Counted from the first letter of the stretch, positions 22,979 through 36,817 are shown. The stretch: 64,000 nucleotides of DNA from Hyphodiscus hymeniophilus (GCA_016508695.1 VNKQ01000011.1:1426001-1490000), one strand, 5' to 3'. Program-made: numbers and translations. Notes: a model not told the origin generated them from the sequence alone.

Positions 22979-24647
22979 ATGTCTCTTCACAAGGCCCAAG
23001 CAATGGAAGACACGGATGTAAAAGTCCCCTACACCGTCGACCAAGATGACCCCGAGTCTCACCTGGACATAAACATCGAGCCGGCCTATGTCGTCGACCA
23101 CCACGCCGAACGAGCTCTTTGCCGAAAGTTCGATTACCGCCTTCTCCCGGTTCTGGCATTGATGTACCTCTTCAACGCCCTGGACAAGGGAAACTTGGGA
23201 AACGCCAAGACGGACGGCTTGGAAAAGGACCTGCATTTCAAGTCGAATCAGTATAATATCATCCTAAGTGTGTTCTATGTGCCTTATGTTTTGGGTGCGC
23301 CTCCATTGTAAGTTGAAAAATCATATTGAGAGTGCAACCTGACCATGCCAGGGGAATGCTGGGGAAGAAATTCGGGCCCTCTGTCGTCCTCCCCATATTG
23401 ATGGCCAGTTTTGGCTCTTTCACCATCCTCACCGTCGCCGCAACCAATTTTGGAGGCATGATGGCTTTACGATGGTTCCTAGGAATGTCCGAATCTGCCT
23501 TCTTCCCTCTGGTGATATACTACCTCACCACCTTCTACCGACGAGGGGAACTAGCCCGCCGTCTCGCGATATTCTACGCAGCTTCCAACATCGCAAACGC
23601 CTTCTCAGGCCTCTTAGCCGTAGGTGTATTTCGCATAACCAACACTTCTCTCTACCCGTGGCGATACCTGTTCCTGATCGAAGGATCCCTCACCTTGCTC
23701 TTCGCCCTCTTCGCATTCTTCTACCTCCCCGGCTCGGCAGCTACGGCCAAGTTCCTGAACGAGTCGGAGAAGAAACTGGCCTACCACCGCATCCAGGTCG
23801 ATTCCTCCTCCACCGTGGACGAGAAGTTCAACCTCAAGGACTCCCTCAAGATCTTCAACCAGCCAACCACCTACGCCTTTCTAGCCATCGAGATCTGCCT
23901 CGGCGTCCCCCTCCAGTCCGTTTCCCTCTTCCTTCCTCAAATCGTAGCACGGCTGGGCTACGATACAATAAAAACAAACCTCTACACCGTGGCTCCCAAT
24001 ATCTCCGGTGCCGTGATGCTGTTGGTCCTGGCGTTTACCTCCGACTACACACGTCGAAGAGGACCGTTCATCGTGCTCGGCTTCCTGTTCACATTCATCG
24101 GATTCATCATCTACGCAACCATCGATGTCCTAGAGCAAAAACACGTAGCGTAAGTTCTCTCCTCTTTACCTCCCTTACATCAAACTGCTTCCCCCTCCCG
24201 AAGAGGAAGAAACAGAAACCCAAACCAATCCCTCCCCCATTAACAAACGAATCGCTGACCCACCCCAGCTACTTCGCCACCTTCATGATGTGCTGGGGCA
24301 CCTCCGCGCCCTCCGTCCTCCTCTCCACATGGTACAACAACAACATCCCGCACGAGGGCCGCCGGGTGGTGCTGACATCCATCGGCGTCCCCCTCGCGAA
24401 CGTCATGGGGCTCGTCAGCTCCAACATCTTCACGAACCCGACCGCGCCCAAGTACATCCCGGCGCTGGTGACGACTTCGGCTTTCGGAGGTGCGGGTGCG
24501 GCTATCGCTGCCTGCCTCGCGCTGTTCATGGTGCTGGATAACGCGAGGAGGGATAGACGGTTGGGAAGGAAGTTGGATATCAGGGAGGTGCCGACGGAGA
24601 GGTTGAGGGATGGGCCGGGGGTGGCTGAGTTTAGGTGGTTTTTGTGA
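22979..24647 (+). CDS. MFS transporter, Dal5/allantoate-type anion:cation symporter
   Basis: Three exons, 22979-23307, 23352-24149 and 24269-24647, 501 aa; introns 44 and 119 nt. The ATG at 22979 is used because an upstream in-frame extension starts only at TTG. The protein has about 12 hydrophobic segments. Family marks seen: KFDYRLLPVLALMYLFNALD before helix 1, RWFLGMSESAFFPLVIYYLT (helix 4 region with the E-x-x-x-F-P pattern), YPWRYLFLIEG, and GVPLQSVSLFLPQIV in the second half. These match the anion:cation symporter (ACS) group with yeast Dal5, Tna1 and Seo1, which carry organic anions such as allantoate, ureidosuccinate or nicotinate into the cell across the plasma membrane. Substrate cannot be told from sequence. 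No catabolic partner gene is adjacent. Confidence 0.92.
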
Positions 24648-26206
24648 GGGAAAGGAGAGTGGAAAGGAGGAGAGAAAAAAGAAGATGGTCGGTGGATACA
24701 CCTCTCTAGAAGAGAACGGACGGCGAGGAGACATCGAGAAGGTGAGCGAGGAATGTATCCAAACCATCACCTGATCAGGAACCGGGAACCGTCTATACTA
24801 TAAGACCAGGCAAGATGCGTTTGTGAATCCAACCAACCAACCCAACCAACCAACCAACCAAGCTCGAGCCTCAGAATCAACTTCTCCTCTTCTAGAATCC
24901 AACCACCTAGCCAAGTACAATACAAACCCCCTCCTCCGCTTCAAAATCAAAGTCCTCCATCTATCCTTGCTGAACGGAAAGGTGACAGGATCCCAACACA
25001 CCATCCGCCAAACACAAACACCAAGGTTCCAAACAGCACGAATATCTCTCCCTCCATAGGGCTATGACTACTCCCTCTCTATCCCTCCCTAGGGACCTTA
25101 CTATCTGCCCCTTCCCCTTGGGAATATCCACCTCCTATCCTCCATTCCACATTTCACCGCCTCTAACCCCAGACCCTCATACCTCTTAGACCTCTCAAAC
25201 CTCCTAAACCTCTTAAATCTCTCAACCCTCAAAACTCTCAAACCTCAAACCTCAAACCTCAAGCCCAAACCCCAACCCAACCCAACCCCAACCCCAAACC
25301 TTTGCAAATCCAAAGCTTGTAATTGTAAACCCACGCCCAAAACGCAATTCCCCATATTCCAAGATAGTAAGTTAACAACCACAATAACCACATCTATCCA
25401 AAGGCTACTACAGAACTTACTCTATTTGTCTATCTATGTAGTAAGTTAAAAGATGTTAGCCGCTATAAGATGAAGTACCCACCGCTACCGCTCCGCTCCG
25501 GTCGTTCTGATTGAGTTCGCCGATTCATACGGGTTGAGCTTTGACTTGGACTTGGAGTTGGAGTTGGACTTAGACTTGGACATCAACTTGACCTTTCATT
25601 TCCCCTCGAAGTCAAAAGTTGAATTCAAGGAACGAGAGCTTAAGCCTTCCACGTGAAACACTGGCTTTTAGTAAACCTTCGGACCTTCATACGTATCACC
25701 ACTCTCCAATCCGGGGTATAGGACGATTCTATCACACGAGCATGCATTCGTGCATTTGATGTATTCGGTGTATCTCTTCTATGAAGATCAGACAAGCGAT
25801 AGGAGCAGTACGGGTGTCTTATGGACCTGACTTGATATACTCAAGTAGCGGATACCATGATGCGCTGGATCGGGACCAGCCTACTCTCCGCCTACGCACC
25901 TCACCCACGCACCTCACTCATCACTGAAACGAGAATAGATAAATATATACTGGCGTGGATTTCACTATGTACAACTCGACTCGATTCATTTTCACAAATG
26001 CCGACCGACGCTTCAAGGCTCAACGCAGGACGACGAAACGGAAAAAGGCCCAGATCTCCTTCTTAGCGCTAGGTATCTCCGCAAGACATGAAAGCCTTGC
26101 CAACCTTCCGAAACCGCAAATGCCCCTTTTTCGTGCTGCCGCTTCATGCATTCAATCGTTCAATAACCTCTCTCGTTTAAATCTTTTCGGTCGTATCGTT
26201 GGGTTT
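24648..26206. other. intergenic region with AACC and CAAACCT simple repeats
   Basis: 1.56 kb between convergent genes (MFS + and GLT1 -). It contains an (AACC)n tract at about 24829-24861, a CTCAAACCTCAAACC-type tract at about 25190-25310 and a GGACTTGGAGTT-type tract at about 25548-25585. No supported coding sequence. Confidence 0.6.
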
Positions 26207-29200
26207 TCAGGATGCAGCTGCTGTGATTTGGATCGGGGCACGCTCAGCGCGTCCTTCAATCTCGTAGGCTGGCCCACTTCCAAAGATCTCTGCTGCTGTG
26301 CGCTTAACGATACCACCTGTGATGGGGAGGCTGGTAGAGCTCTCGAGCCATAGATCGACTTCACGTGCCGCTTGACGACCTTCGTTGATACCCCTATGAC
26401 GAATTAGTAAGGAGTATAATATTTACGGAGATTTAACGACTTACCAAACAATCAAGGACTGTCCCCGACGACAGTCACCAGCAGCAAAGACACCTTCGAC
26501 GTTGGTGTGGTATTTTCCAGGAGGTGTCTTGATGTTCTTGCGAGCATCCTTCTCAATCTCATCGCCGAGAACGCGATCCTCAGGGCCAAGGAAACCCATG
26601 GATAGAAGGACAAGCTCGGCTGGGAAGAACTGCTGGGAGCCATCGACCTTCTTCATGTCCCAGCCACCAGTGGCGGACTTGGTCCACTCAACGCGTATGG
26701 TATTGATACCCTTGACGTTTCCACTGCCATCATCGACGAACTCCTCAGACATGACGCAGTATTCACGAGGATCCTTGCCCATATGCTGCTTCACTTCCGT
26801 ATGTCCATAGTCTACACGATAGATTCTTGGCCATTGAGGCCATGGGTTGTCGCGAGCACGCTCATTGGGTGGTTGTGGAAGCAGCTCGAAGTTGGTAACA
26901 GACTTGGCGCCGTGTCGAACGGAAGTACCGATACAATCGTTTCCAGTATCACCACCGCCAATGACGACAACGTTCTTGTCCTTGGCAGAAATGTATTCTC
27001 CATCAGCGAGTTCGGAGTCAAGGAGAGACTTGGTGTTTTTGTGAAGGAATTGCATGGCAAAATGAATGCCTTCCAAGTTGCGATTCTTGATTGGGAGATC
27101 TCGAGCCACAGTTGCTCCAGTAGCAATGACAACGGCATCATGCTCGGACTTTAGATCTGTGAGAGTAATGTCTTCGCCAATAGCAACGCCAGTCTTGAAG
27201 GTAATACCCTCGGAAGCCATGAAGTCGGTACGTCTCTTGACAATCTTCTTGTCGAGCTTCATGTTAGGAATACCATACATGAGAAGTCCACCAGGTCGGT
27301 CGGAGCGCTCATAGACGGTGACGAGATGACCAGCTTTATTCAGTTGATCAGCACAGGCAAGACCGGAAGGCCCAGAACCAATGACAGCAATCTTTTTGCC
27401 AGTGCGAACCTTGGGTGGCTGAGGAATCATCCATCCCATGTCGAAACCTCGGTCGATAATGGCACATTCAATTGACTTGATGCCAACGGGGTCTTCGTTG
27501 ATGCCGAGAACGCAGGCACCTTCGCAAGGAGCAGGGCACACACGGCCGGTGAACTCTGGGAAGTTGTTGGTCATCAGTAGACGGTTGAGCGCATCCTTCC
27601 ATTGGTTTTGCTTTGAGGTCAAAAATGTTAGTGTCAAGTATCCAAATTAGGGGGCTCGTCGGAGTTGAAACATTTCCGCGAAAGTATCGCTCTGCAGAAA
27701 CCATGAAGTAAATGACTTTCAGACTACCCGAAAAATGAAAGCATACACGAAGGAATTAAATACTCACAAACACAAGTTCATTCCATTTCGGAATGATGTT
27801 GGAGATAGGACATCCAGAGTCAGACTGGCAGAAAGGAACACCACAGTCCATGCAACGAGCTGCCTGGTACTTGAGTTCATCTTCGTCAAGACGCTTGGAG
27901 AGCTCAGCCCAGTCCCGTGTTCGTGTCTTTGAAGATCGGTACTTCTCAGAGCGGCGTTGGTACTTCATGAATCCCTTGGTCTTGTCCAAAACAAGCGATC
28001 TCTTCTTCTCAACAGCGGAATCGCCGACAGTCTCTTCAATGTCTTGGAGGCTGGACTTTTTGTCATGCTTCTTCTCAGCAAGCTCTCGTACCGGATTGCC
28101 CGGCAAAAGGGGCAGCTGAAACTCGGCTCGCTTCGCCTCAGCAGCTTTGGCGGCTTCCTCCTCTAAGACTCGCTTGTAGTCAACAGGCAAGACCTTGATA
28201 AATCTGGGTAAAGCCCGATTGAAATCTAGAAGGATACGCGCGGCAAGCTCTGAACCAGTGTAGTGGTGATGATCTTCGATCAAGCCACGAACGAATGCAA
28301 TCTCGGTAGGATCATCAATACCTGAAGCTTCAACCATTTCAGGGTTGAGTTTCGACATGAAATCTTGGTGAATATCCAGGACGTATGCAATACCTCCAGA
28401 CATACCAGCTGCGAAGTTACGGCCAGTGCTTCCGAGAATGAGAACTCTTCCACCAGTCATGTATTCGCAACCGTGGTCACCAACGCCCTCAACGACAGCT
28501 GTAGCTCCAGAATTTCGGACAGCGAATCGCTCTGCAGCAATTCCACGGAAGAAAACGGTTCCGCTAGTAGCACCGTAAAGACACACATTACCCACGATAA
28601 CGTTCTCTTCAGCTTTGAACACAGCAGCGCGGGGAGGGTAGACGATAAGGCGACCACCAGAGAGACCCTTTCCGACGTAGTCATTTGCGTCGCCCTCAAG
28701 CTCCAAGGTGATACCCGGAGCAAGGAAAGCACCGAAAGATTGACCGGCTGACCCCTTAATATTGACATGAACAGTGTCCATTGGTAGGCCTTCCTCTCCA
28801 TATCGCTTGGAGACTTGGTAGGAAAGCGAAGTTCCCATAGCACGATCAGTGTTGACAATATCGCACTCGATTCTCGAAGGTAGACCCTTATCGAGGGTCA
28901 ACTCAGCCTCCGAGATCAACTTGTTGTCCAATCTAACGTAGAGACGATGATCTTGTTTACGAACATTGAAGGTAGCAACACCAGGTCGGAGTTTATGTGC
29001 GGGAGTGAGGATCAAGGAAAGATCGATGTTCTGGGTCTTGTTGGTGCGGAGATCCTCGCGGACTCGTAGAAATTCAGCATGGCCAACCATTTCGTTGATT
29101 GTCCGGAAACCAAGCTTCGCCATGATGGCTCGCAATTCATTGGCAATATAATAGAAATAGTTTATGACGTGCTCGGGTGTACCCTGGAACTTCTTCCGGA

Positions 29201-32200
29201 GTTCGGGGTCTTGGGTAGCGATGCCGACAGGGCAGGTGTTCAAATGACACTATTGAAACCCCAATGTTAGAAATTATTTCATAGATTAGGATCATGATGA
29301 GGGGAAATTGAAACCCCAATGCTAGAAACTATTTCATAGATTGGGATCATGATGAGGGGAAATTGGGGGTATTTTTTTGGTAGGGGGGGGGGGGGGAGGA
29401 AGCAAAGGCAGAACAAACCTTGCGCATCATGATACAACCCATAGCAATCAGAGGAGTTGTGGCAAATCCCCATTCTTCGGCACCAAGTAAACAGGCAATA
29501 GCCACATCACGACCAGTGCGAAGTTGACCGTCGGTCTGGACAACAACACGACCTCTAAGATCATTGAGAACCAAAGTTTGGTGGGTTTCGGCAAGACCAA
29601 GCTCCCAAGGAAGTCCGGCATACTTGATACCAGTCCAGCGAGAAGCTCCAGTTCCACCATCGTGACCAGAGATCAAGATGTGGTCAGCCTTAGCCTTCGC
29701 CACACCGGAGGCAACGATTCCAACACCAGTTTCGGAAACGAGCTTAACAGATACTCTGGATCGAGGGTTGGAGCACTTGAGATCATAGATCAATTGCTTC
29801 AAGTCTTCAATAGAATAAATATCGTGGTGTGGTGGCGGGGAGATGAGACCAACACCGGGTGTAGAGTGACGGGTACGAGCAATGGACTTCGAAACTTTAT
29901 GACCAGGAAGCTCACCACCCTCTCCGGGCTTGGCACCTTGAGCCATCTTAATTTGGATTTCATCAGAGTCTGCAAGATAGTTGGATGTGACACCAAAACG
30001 ACCTGAGGCGACCTGCTTGATGGCTGATCTCATAGTATCGCCGTTGGCCATTCTCTCGGATCGCTCCGGATCCTCCCCACCTTCGCCAGTGTTGGATTTT
30101 CCCCCAAGACGGTTCATCGCCACTGCGAGGGTAGAGTGAGACTCCATGGAGATCGAACCGTAGGACATGGCTCCAGTACAGAATCTGCGGACAATTTCCG
30201 TCCATGGCTCGACCTGGTCGATCGGAACAGGTGTGGATTCGTCAAACTTGAAGTCCAAAAGACCGCGGAGTGTGCAAGACTTAATTTGCTCATACTCAGA
30301 GAGCGAATAGGCTTCGTAGGACTTGTCGTTCTTGGTGCGAACAGCATCTTGAATATTGGCAATGGAAGTGGGATCATTGATGTGAGGTTCGCCTCCATCA
30401 CGCCAGTGGTATTCACCAGACTCAGCAAGACCTGGGATGCTGACGGTGTATCGGGACGGGAATCCTTTCTCATGGAATCTGAAAGCATCCTCTGCGATGA
30501 GCTCGAACGTGATACCCTTGATTCTGGTAGCAGTACCCTTGAAGCATCGGTCGACAACTGTATCATCGACACCAAGCGCCTCGAAGATCTGAGCACCCTT
30601 GTAACTGGCCAAGGTCGAGATACCCATTTTGCTCATGACCTTCAAGATACCACCATCGGCAGAGTACTTGTAGTTACGAATAAGATCATCATCGCTGAGT
30701 TTCTTACGGATGAGGCCTTCACGGTTAAGCTTCAAGATGCACTCCATAGCAAGGTAAGGATTAATCGCGTCAACGCCATATCCCACAAGTACACACATAT
30801 GGTGAACCTCACGAGCCTCTGCGGTCTCGACGACCAAAGCAGCAAGAGATCGCCACTTGTTATTGACCAAATGGTGGTGAACCATCCCTGAAGCAAGTAA
30901 AGCGGAAACAGGAACTCTATCGGCCGAAGTTGCACGATCAGAAAGAATGATAATTTTGTCCTTGTTCTCAATGGCAGCGGTAGCTTGGTCGCAGATGAAA
31001 TCTAGGTGCTTGATATAGCCTTGGACACCCTCCGACTTAGAAAAAGTCAAGTCAATGATTCTAACGGTCCATTCGGAATGAGCTTTATTGATGTTCTTCA
31101 AGGCGTTGAACTCTGGAATCGATAGAATGGGAGTTGGCAATAGCAATCGCCCACATTGAGAGGAGTCCATCTCGAGCAAATTCCCCTGAGGTCCCACATA
31201 GCATTCGAGGGACATGACAATGGCTTCTCTGATAGGATCGATAGGAGGATTGGTGACTTGTGCGAAAAGCTGACGGAAGTACTCGTACAGCAGCCGAGGT
31301 GCTTGTGCAAGACATGCCAAAGGAGCATCGTTACCCATAGATCCAAGAGCCTCTTTCTCGTCAGAGGCCATAGGACCTAGCAGCAAGCTGACTTGCTCGA
31401 ACGAGTAACCGAACGCTCTCAGCAAGGGGTCCTCTTGAATCGGCGCTGAATCTGGCTTGGCGGCCAATCTGAGAGAGCCCTCGGCGATGAAATCTTGGTG
31501 GATTTTGGGCAGGCTGATCAATTCTTTCTGAAGCCAAGATCGGAAATCGTGGCGAGTCGCGACCTTGGTCTTGAGCTCAGAATCATCGATGATGCGGCCA
31601 GCCAGCGTATCAACAAGCAACATCTTCCCTGGCTGCAATCTCCCCTTGAGGACCACACGCTCGGGATCAACTGTGATAGTTCCGACCTCAGAGGCGCAAA
31701 TGATTCTATCGTCATCCATAACATAGTATCTACATGGTCTGAGACCGTTTCTGTCGAGGTTGGCGCCACAGTATCTGCCATCAGCGAATGTGAAGAGCGC
31801 AGGCCCATCCCATGGCTCCATCTGGCAAGCCGCCCATTCGTAAAATGCTGCCTTGGCTGGATCCATAGCGGAGTTGTCTTGCCATGCTTCCGGGACCATG
31901 AGCATCACAGCTTCGGGTAGGGAAAGAACACCGTTGATTGTGAGCAATTCAAGAACGTTATCAAAGGCGGCTGAATCTGAACCACCATCTTCTACAATGG
32001 GGTATAGCATTTCAAGCTCCTCTCCGAAAATATCAGACTGCATAACACCTTCACGGGCACGCATCCAGTTCTTGTTACCTCGTAATGTGTTTATTTCACC
32101 TAGTTAGACGTTAGATGGCGCATTATTTCGGGAGATCTAGCTTTCCGTACCATTGTGAGCTGCCCATCGCAAGGGCTGGGCACGATCCCAAGAGGGAAAA

Positions 32201-33197
32201 GTGTTCGTCGAGAAACGACTGTGTACAAGAGCAAAATGGGCTTCGTAATCAGCGTTAACTAAATCATAGTAATACTGGTAGACTTGGACTGGAGCAAGCT
32301 GGCCCTTATAAACAATGTTCTTGTTGGAAAGGGAGCACAGATAGAACCAATTGTGCAGCCCAATGGTATGGGTCGCACGCTTTCGGAGCACGTAAAGTTG
32401 TCTTTCGAAATATTTCTCATCAAAATTTTCAGGATCTGTTGTCTCTGGCGCATTGCCTGGGCCATATGCAGATGCAAGCACAACGAATGGTTGCAGAATG
32501 ATAGGCTCACGAGAGGCAGCAGCCGGACCAAGAAGAGTAGAATCTTTGGGAGGCTCTCGCCATCCCAGCACCCTCAACCCCAGTGACTCTGAGATCTCTT
32601 CCAATTGCCTTTTTGATTCATGCAAAGTCTCCTCATCTGGCTTGAAGAAAAGATTGCCCACTGCATATTGTCCCAGCGGAGGGAGTTTTATATCCGTCTC
32701 GCGTTCGAAATTCTTGATGAAGAACTTGTGGGGAATCGAAGTCATAACACCAGCGCCGTCTCCGTCTCGTGCATCGGATCCCACAGCACCCCGATGGGTC
32801 ATGTTACAAAGAAGGTTTCGCGCTGTGAAAGACGGTTGTCAGCAGATTAATCCATTGGTATATGGAGAAAGGCTTACCATCGCTAACAATCTTGTGGCTC
32901 GCTTTGCCCTTTATGTGGCTGCGACTGTTGTTAATTTCGGTGCATTCGTTGTCTATTTGAGGCAAACATACCATGCGAAACCAACACCACAAGCATCCTT
33001 CTCCAATGCTGGATCATACAATCCCCTTCAGTTGATCAGCAAGAACCACAGTATGAGTGCGACATGGCTTACTGCTTCACCGGAAGAGCTCCGGCCCATG
33101 ACTCATTTTGTTCTTCGTTGTAAATGTACGGACGGTACGGTTCGTTCTCAGCGTCGATCTGGGTTTGTCTATCGTTGAAGGCGTCGATTCTTGCCAT
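26207..33197 (-). CDS. GLT1: NADH-dependent glutamate synthase (GOGAT)
   Basis: Eight exons on the minus strand: 33073-33197, 32972-33025, 32878-32918, 32151-32822, 29419-32099, 27768-29249, 26445-27610, 26207-26393; 2,135 aa, close to yeast Glt1. It makes two glutamates from glutamine and 2-oxoglutarate. Seen in order: a 53-residue propeptide, then DACGVGF with Cys54 as the N-terminal amidotransferase nucleophile; the glutaminase domain; the FMN/2-oxoglutarate domain (SGHDGGTGASRWTGIKYAG); the 3Fe-4S cysteines 1186, 1192 and 1197, split by intron 5; the glucan-like beta-helix domain (GANDYVGKGLSGG type); then the beta-subunit part with CMDCGVPFCQ, CPAPCEGACV, FAD-binding IGSGPSGLAC and NAD-binding IGGGDTGNDC. 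Alpha and beta parts are fused, as in fungal NADH enzymes. Cytosolic nitrogen assimilation is the expected role. Confidence 0.97.
29252..29361 (-). repeat. 55-bp tandem duplication inside GLT1 intron 5
   Basis: Two adjacent 55-bp units, 29252-29306 and 29307-29361, differ at three positions. They lie in the 169-nt intron 29250-29418. On the coding strand the unit next to the acceptor keeps a TTCTAAC branch-site-like sequence, while the other copy reads TTCTAGC. A G14 run (C14 on the coding strand) follows at 29383-29396. Confidence 0.9.
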
Positions 33198-35772
33198 ATC
33201 AGGCAAAAAAGCGGCGACTTCGTTGGTTTATCGGTTGCAGGGGGTTTTGGTTCTGAATGATGTGTTTTTTGTCAGTGCTGTGAAAGGTTGTCGAATGTGT
33301 GTTGTGGGAGAAAGAAACGAGGAGTCAATATTTTGAAGCCGAGCCCGTTGATGTCTCTAGCGGCTTCTGCGCAATGAATTGAATGTGCTCAAAAAGCGAA
33401 GACAGATTTTAGAAACTTGGACTTGTACAGCTGCGAGCTCTAACTCTACAGTGTTTCCCTTGGTTGCCATCATGCACATATGCACGATGATGATGAGGCC
33501 GTGCTTGATCATCGACTGAATGGCCGTTTGCGGGGTCGTCGGTCCTTGCGAGGGAAGAGGAAAATGGGCAACTCACGAATTGATATCCTCCTACAGTCGA
33601 CGAACAATGTCCAAATGAATACGATGGTTTCACAGGTCTGGCGAGAGAATATGGGAGTGAAGAGGAAGGGGGGACGGTTGGAAAAAAAAACCACTGTTGA
33701 TGGTGTGTTTTGGCTGGAGTGGGGTTATCCCTTCACTCATTAGCCTGCGAACCTTGAGCTTCCGTGTCGGAGGCTACCGCTGGACGTAAGGCAGTGCAAT
33801 TTGGTCTATGATTGGCCGAGAATCGTATATTCGAGAGTTCAGTGGGCTTCAGTCAAGGTTCCTCCGTACTCTTTACCTTCCGTGCATGTGTCGCTTGTCT
33901 TCAAGGGTATTCAGCTGCAGAGAGGCTGCTATGCCACGTTCTACGGAGCAAAGTCGAGCATCCTCTCGCCTCCTTCAGCACCTAATGCGATATACGATAA
34001 CCAAATTGCTCGGCTTATGAGAATGATTCAGGTTGTTGTTATTGAAGTGAAGCTAGAATGTCTCATCTTTTCCCTTGAGCGTAGAGATCGTCCCTGTGAT
34101 GATGTCCTCGACCTCTGTTTATAAGCCTGTAGAGGCAACCGATCTCCTCGAGGTTCCCCCCACACTTGGAAGCTTTTATCTTGCAGCTTGTTGCTTGCTG
34201 CATATGCATGGTGCGCCAGGTGGTGGTGTACGACATCATCCAACAGCACTCGAGTGATTGCAGATGCCCAGGCCGAGGCCACCAGCTGGCACACAAAATA
34301 TCAGCAAGTCGACATGAAAATTTCGAAGCTCCAAGCTGCAAGGTTCCGATGTCGCTTTTGCTGTGGAGCTTGGATGATTTCAAGATGCAACCAGCCAATA
34401 ATCTAGGTGCTTGGTAAACAAAGGCCTAGGACGGGTACTAAAATCTCATAGTAACCATGCATCCGTGACCCGCCCTCCCCTCCCCTTACCCCTCCACGGA
34501 GCTGTGGGAGCTGCTTGAGCAAGCATAGACTTGTGGTCATACCATTGGTTGAGAAGCTCCGTGCAGCAACAGTTCATGCACCTTTCGACTGTTCGAGCCT
34601 CGCCTGCCGTCAATGAATGGACACATCGAATTATTCCCTTCTAATCTCTGGCCGTGATAGGCTGCCTCACACAAAGATAGCAACGCCGAGAGGTCCTGAA
34701 GGCCTGAACCCTTGCTCTCCCCACGTTTTGGTGGTTGGCTTTTCAAACAAAGGAGCTTGCTTATGTTGACGAGCCTCGTGATAAAATGAGCCAGAGCGCC
34801 ACTTCAGACCAGGCTACAGACAAGCTCTGGAAAAGTCTTTCAACAACACATATGGACACGTTACTTCTTCTCGGCAAGGAGTGAGGAGCGGTGAAGACTC
34901 ATATTTTCTCCAAGATATTGGCTCCGGGCGAGGCTGGCCGTTGGTGGATTGCGCGGGAAAAGTCGGGTAAAGTGTATCTCTTACAGCACTATTTCTCTAA
35001 GTTCTCAATCCTGTCACTCATAGTTATCCGCTAAGTAACTACAGGGCCGATTACAGGAAATGGAGTTGCATAGACATGCTTACGAGAACCATCTTCCAGT
35101 GACAACGGATTGTCTCGATTATACAACTTGGTGGATTGAATGGGTAATGGCCCATGTGGTACAGAGTCGACAGAAGAGGGAAAGAGATCCACTACTTTTG
35201 AAATATAAATGCAGTCTCTTCCCCGACGATTGGAGTCACGATACGTTTGTAGTCGGACTTGCGCGAGCTCGTCCTGCGGGCCGTCGGCTGAGCCTCCAAT
35301 GCTGCACAAATTTTGAATACGTAAGGAGTTGCGAGACTTTGCAAGTTCAATGAGCACTTGCCTTGGTAAGGATCAAAGTTGAGCAAAATAAAGTCTACTG
35401 CAGCTTCGAGTGTGATTCGCCTATGAGACAAGAACACACAACATGGCGGCAATTCAGTGAGATGAATAAAGCCAAATTTTCTGCAATCCCAAGTTGACTG
35501 CGCCTCAAGAGCTCTTGGTTGATTCAGTAGCTTGACATCAGCTGCATTCCGCAAATGGGGCTCGCCGAGTCCTGGACATTAGCATACTTATATTCAATCA
35601 TGGATGCTGATCAAATATCGCAAGGCTGAGAAGGAAACGCCTTACAGGGATCAGCTGCAATTACTGTAAGCGAATCAGCCTCGCAAGTCTGTTGACACGA
35701 AGAGCTGCAACTTCCCCATCACAAACACGTCCACTCCATTACATATCTACAATTGCGTACAATAAAACCACT
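33198..35772. other. 2.6-kb region between divergent GLT1 and APC15, no gene seen
   Basis: I searched both strands for splice-joined conserved segments and found none; frames of up to ~120 codons lack family motifs. The left part must hold the GLT1 promoter and leader. Base composition is ordinary and no inverted terminal repeats were found. Confidence 0.5.
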
Positions 35773-36817
35773 ATGTTCTCCCTTCCAAGTCTCGCTCCCC
35801 AAGACGTATGTAAGCCAATAACCCGTAATTGTGCTCTCTGACATCACACAGTCTCACACTCTCTGGTATATTGCGACCAACAGCCATCCCACGCAATTCA
35901 TCGAAACAACCAACGACCACCTCTCCGCCAATTTATCCCAAGCCCAAGCCGCAAATACCTCCTCACACCGGCGCCATGCTCTTCATCGAACCCCACTTGC
36001 GCGCCTACGGATGGACGAGGAATACATGGAGCGCCGCAAGCAGAACGTGCAGAACTATGGCAACTCCTGGATCAGACCGCCCGGAATCCCCAAGACGCTC
36101 TTCCAGCAGCGCGAGGAGAAACGAGAGATGGAAGAGCATCAGGAAGCGCTTCGACGCGAGGCTCTAGCGCAGGAGCTCGCGGAGGCCGAAGCAGAAGGTG
36201 TGGAGGATCTCTTGAATGGTGGTGTGGAAGAGGAGGTGGAGGAGGTCAGGGACCTGGACGATGAAGTCCCGGAGGCTGAGACTACGGGGCTTGATGCTGA
36301 TGATGAGGAGAATGATGGGGATGAGGATAATGAGAGTGAGGACGTTCCGAGGGGGGTGTTGGCGTCGAGAATTCCGGACGATGTCTTCCGAGAGGCCTTG
36401 GTGCGCGGAGAGCAAATGCGGACGGCTGGATTTGGTGAAGATGGAGGCTCTGCGGTCAATGAGGAAGATGCTTCGCAGATGTTGCAGGAGGAGGACTTAG
36501 TCCACGATCGCAGGGGAGAAGATCAGGATGTCGATATGGACATGGATGCAGATCTCGATGCGGATATCCCAGAAGCAGATTCTGCTGAAGGGTATGAGCA
36601 TACGGATACAGAAGAGGAATTGACAAGTAGCGAGGAAGAAGAAAGCTCTGAGGAGGGACAAGGTATCTTGCACCAAAGGGCCGCTGCTTCGAGCATGATA
36701 AGAAGCGACGGGACTCAGAACAGTATGGATCTCTCTAATATCGTCTCACGAGGTAGCCAGATTGGAAGCAGTCCTCAGCCACGGACAGGATTCGAACGAA
36801 GACGGAGCCGACAGTAG
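35773..36817 (+). CDS. APC15: anaphase-promoting complex subunit 15 (Apc15/Mnd2-like)
   Basis: Two exons, 35773-35805 and 35852-36817, with a 46-nt intron; 332 aa. The first exon codes MFSLPSLAPQD and splices to SHTLWYIATNSHP; this beginning, and the later NVQNYGNSWIRPPGIPKT segment (~residues 75-92), are the conserved parts of fungal Apc15. A Glu-rich helical stretch (QQREEKREMEEHQEALRREA) and a long acidic, Asp/Glu-rich disordered region follow, then a Ser-rich basic tail. Apc15/Mnd2 is a small APC/C subunit linked to mitotic checkpoint complex turnover and to restraint of Ama1 in meiosis (known for family). Human and yeast proteins also have the acidic half. It converges on BET1, 181 bp apart. 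Confidence 0.85.

Noticed and set aside
23472..24647. 391-codon alternative frame inside the MFS gene
   Set aside because: Rich in Arg/Pro and overlaps exons that code twelve proper membrane helices in the other frame.
30136..30891. 251-codon plus-strand frame antisense to GLT1
   Set aside because: Lies within a conserved GLT1 exon on the other strand and has no family motif.
32453..33178. 241-codon plus-strand frame across the GLT1 5' exons
   Set aside because: Antisense to four well-supported GLT1 exons and their introns.
35031..35554. Overlapping minus-strand frames upstream of APC15
   Set aside because: No family motif, no consistent splice model, and overlapping frames read equally poorly.
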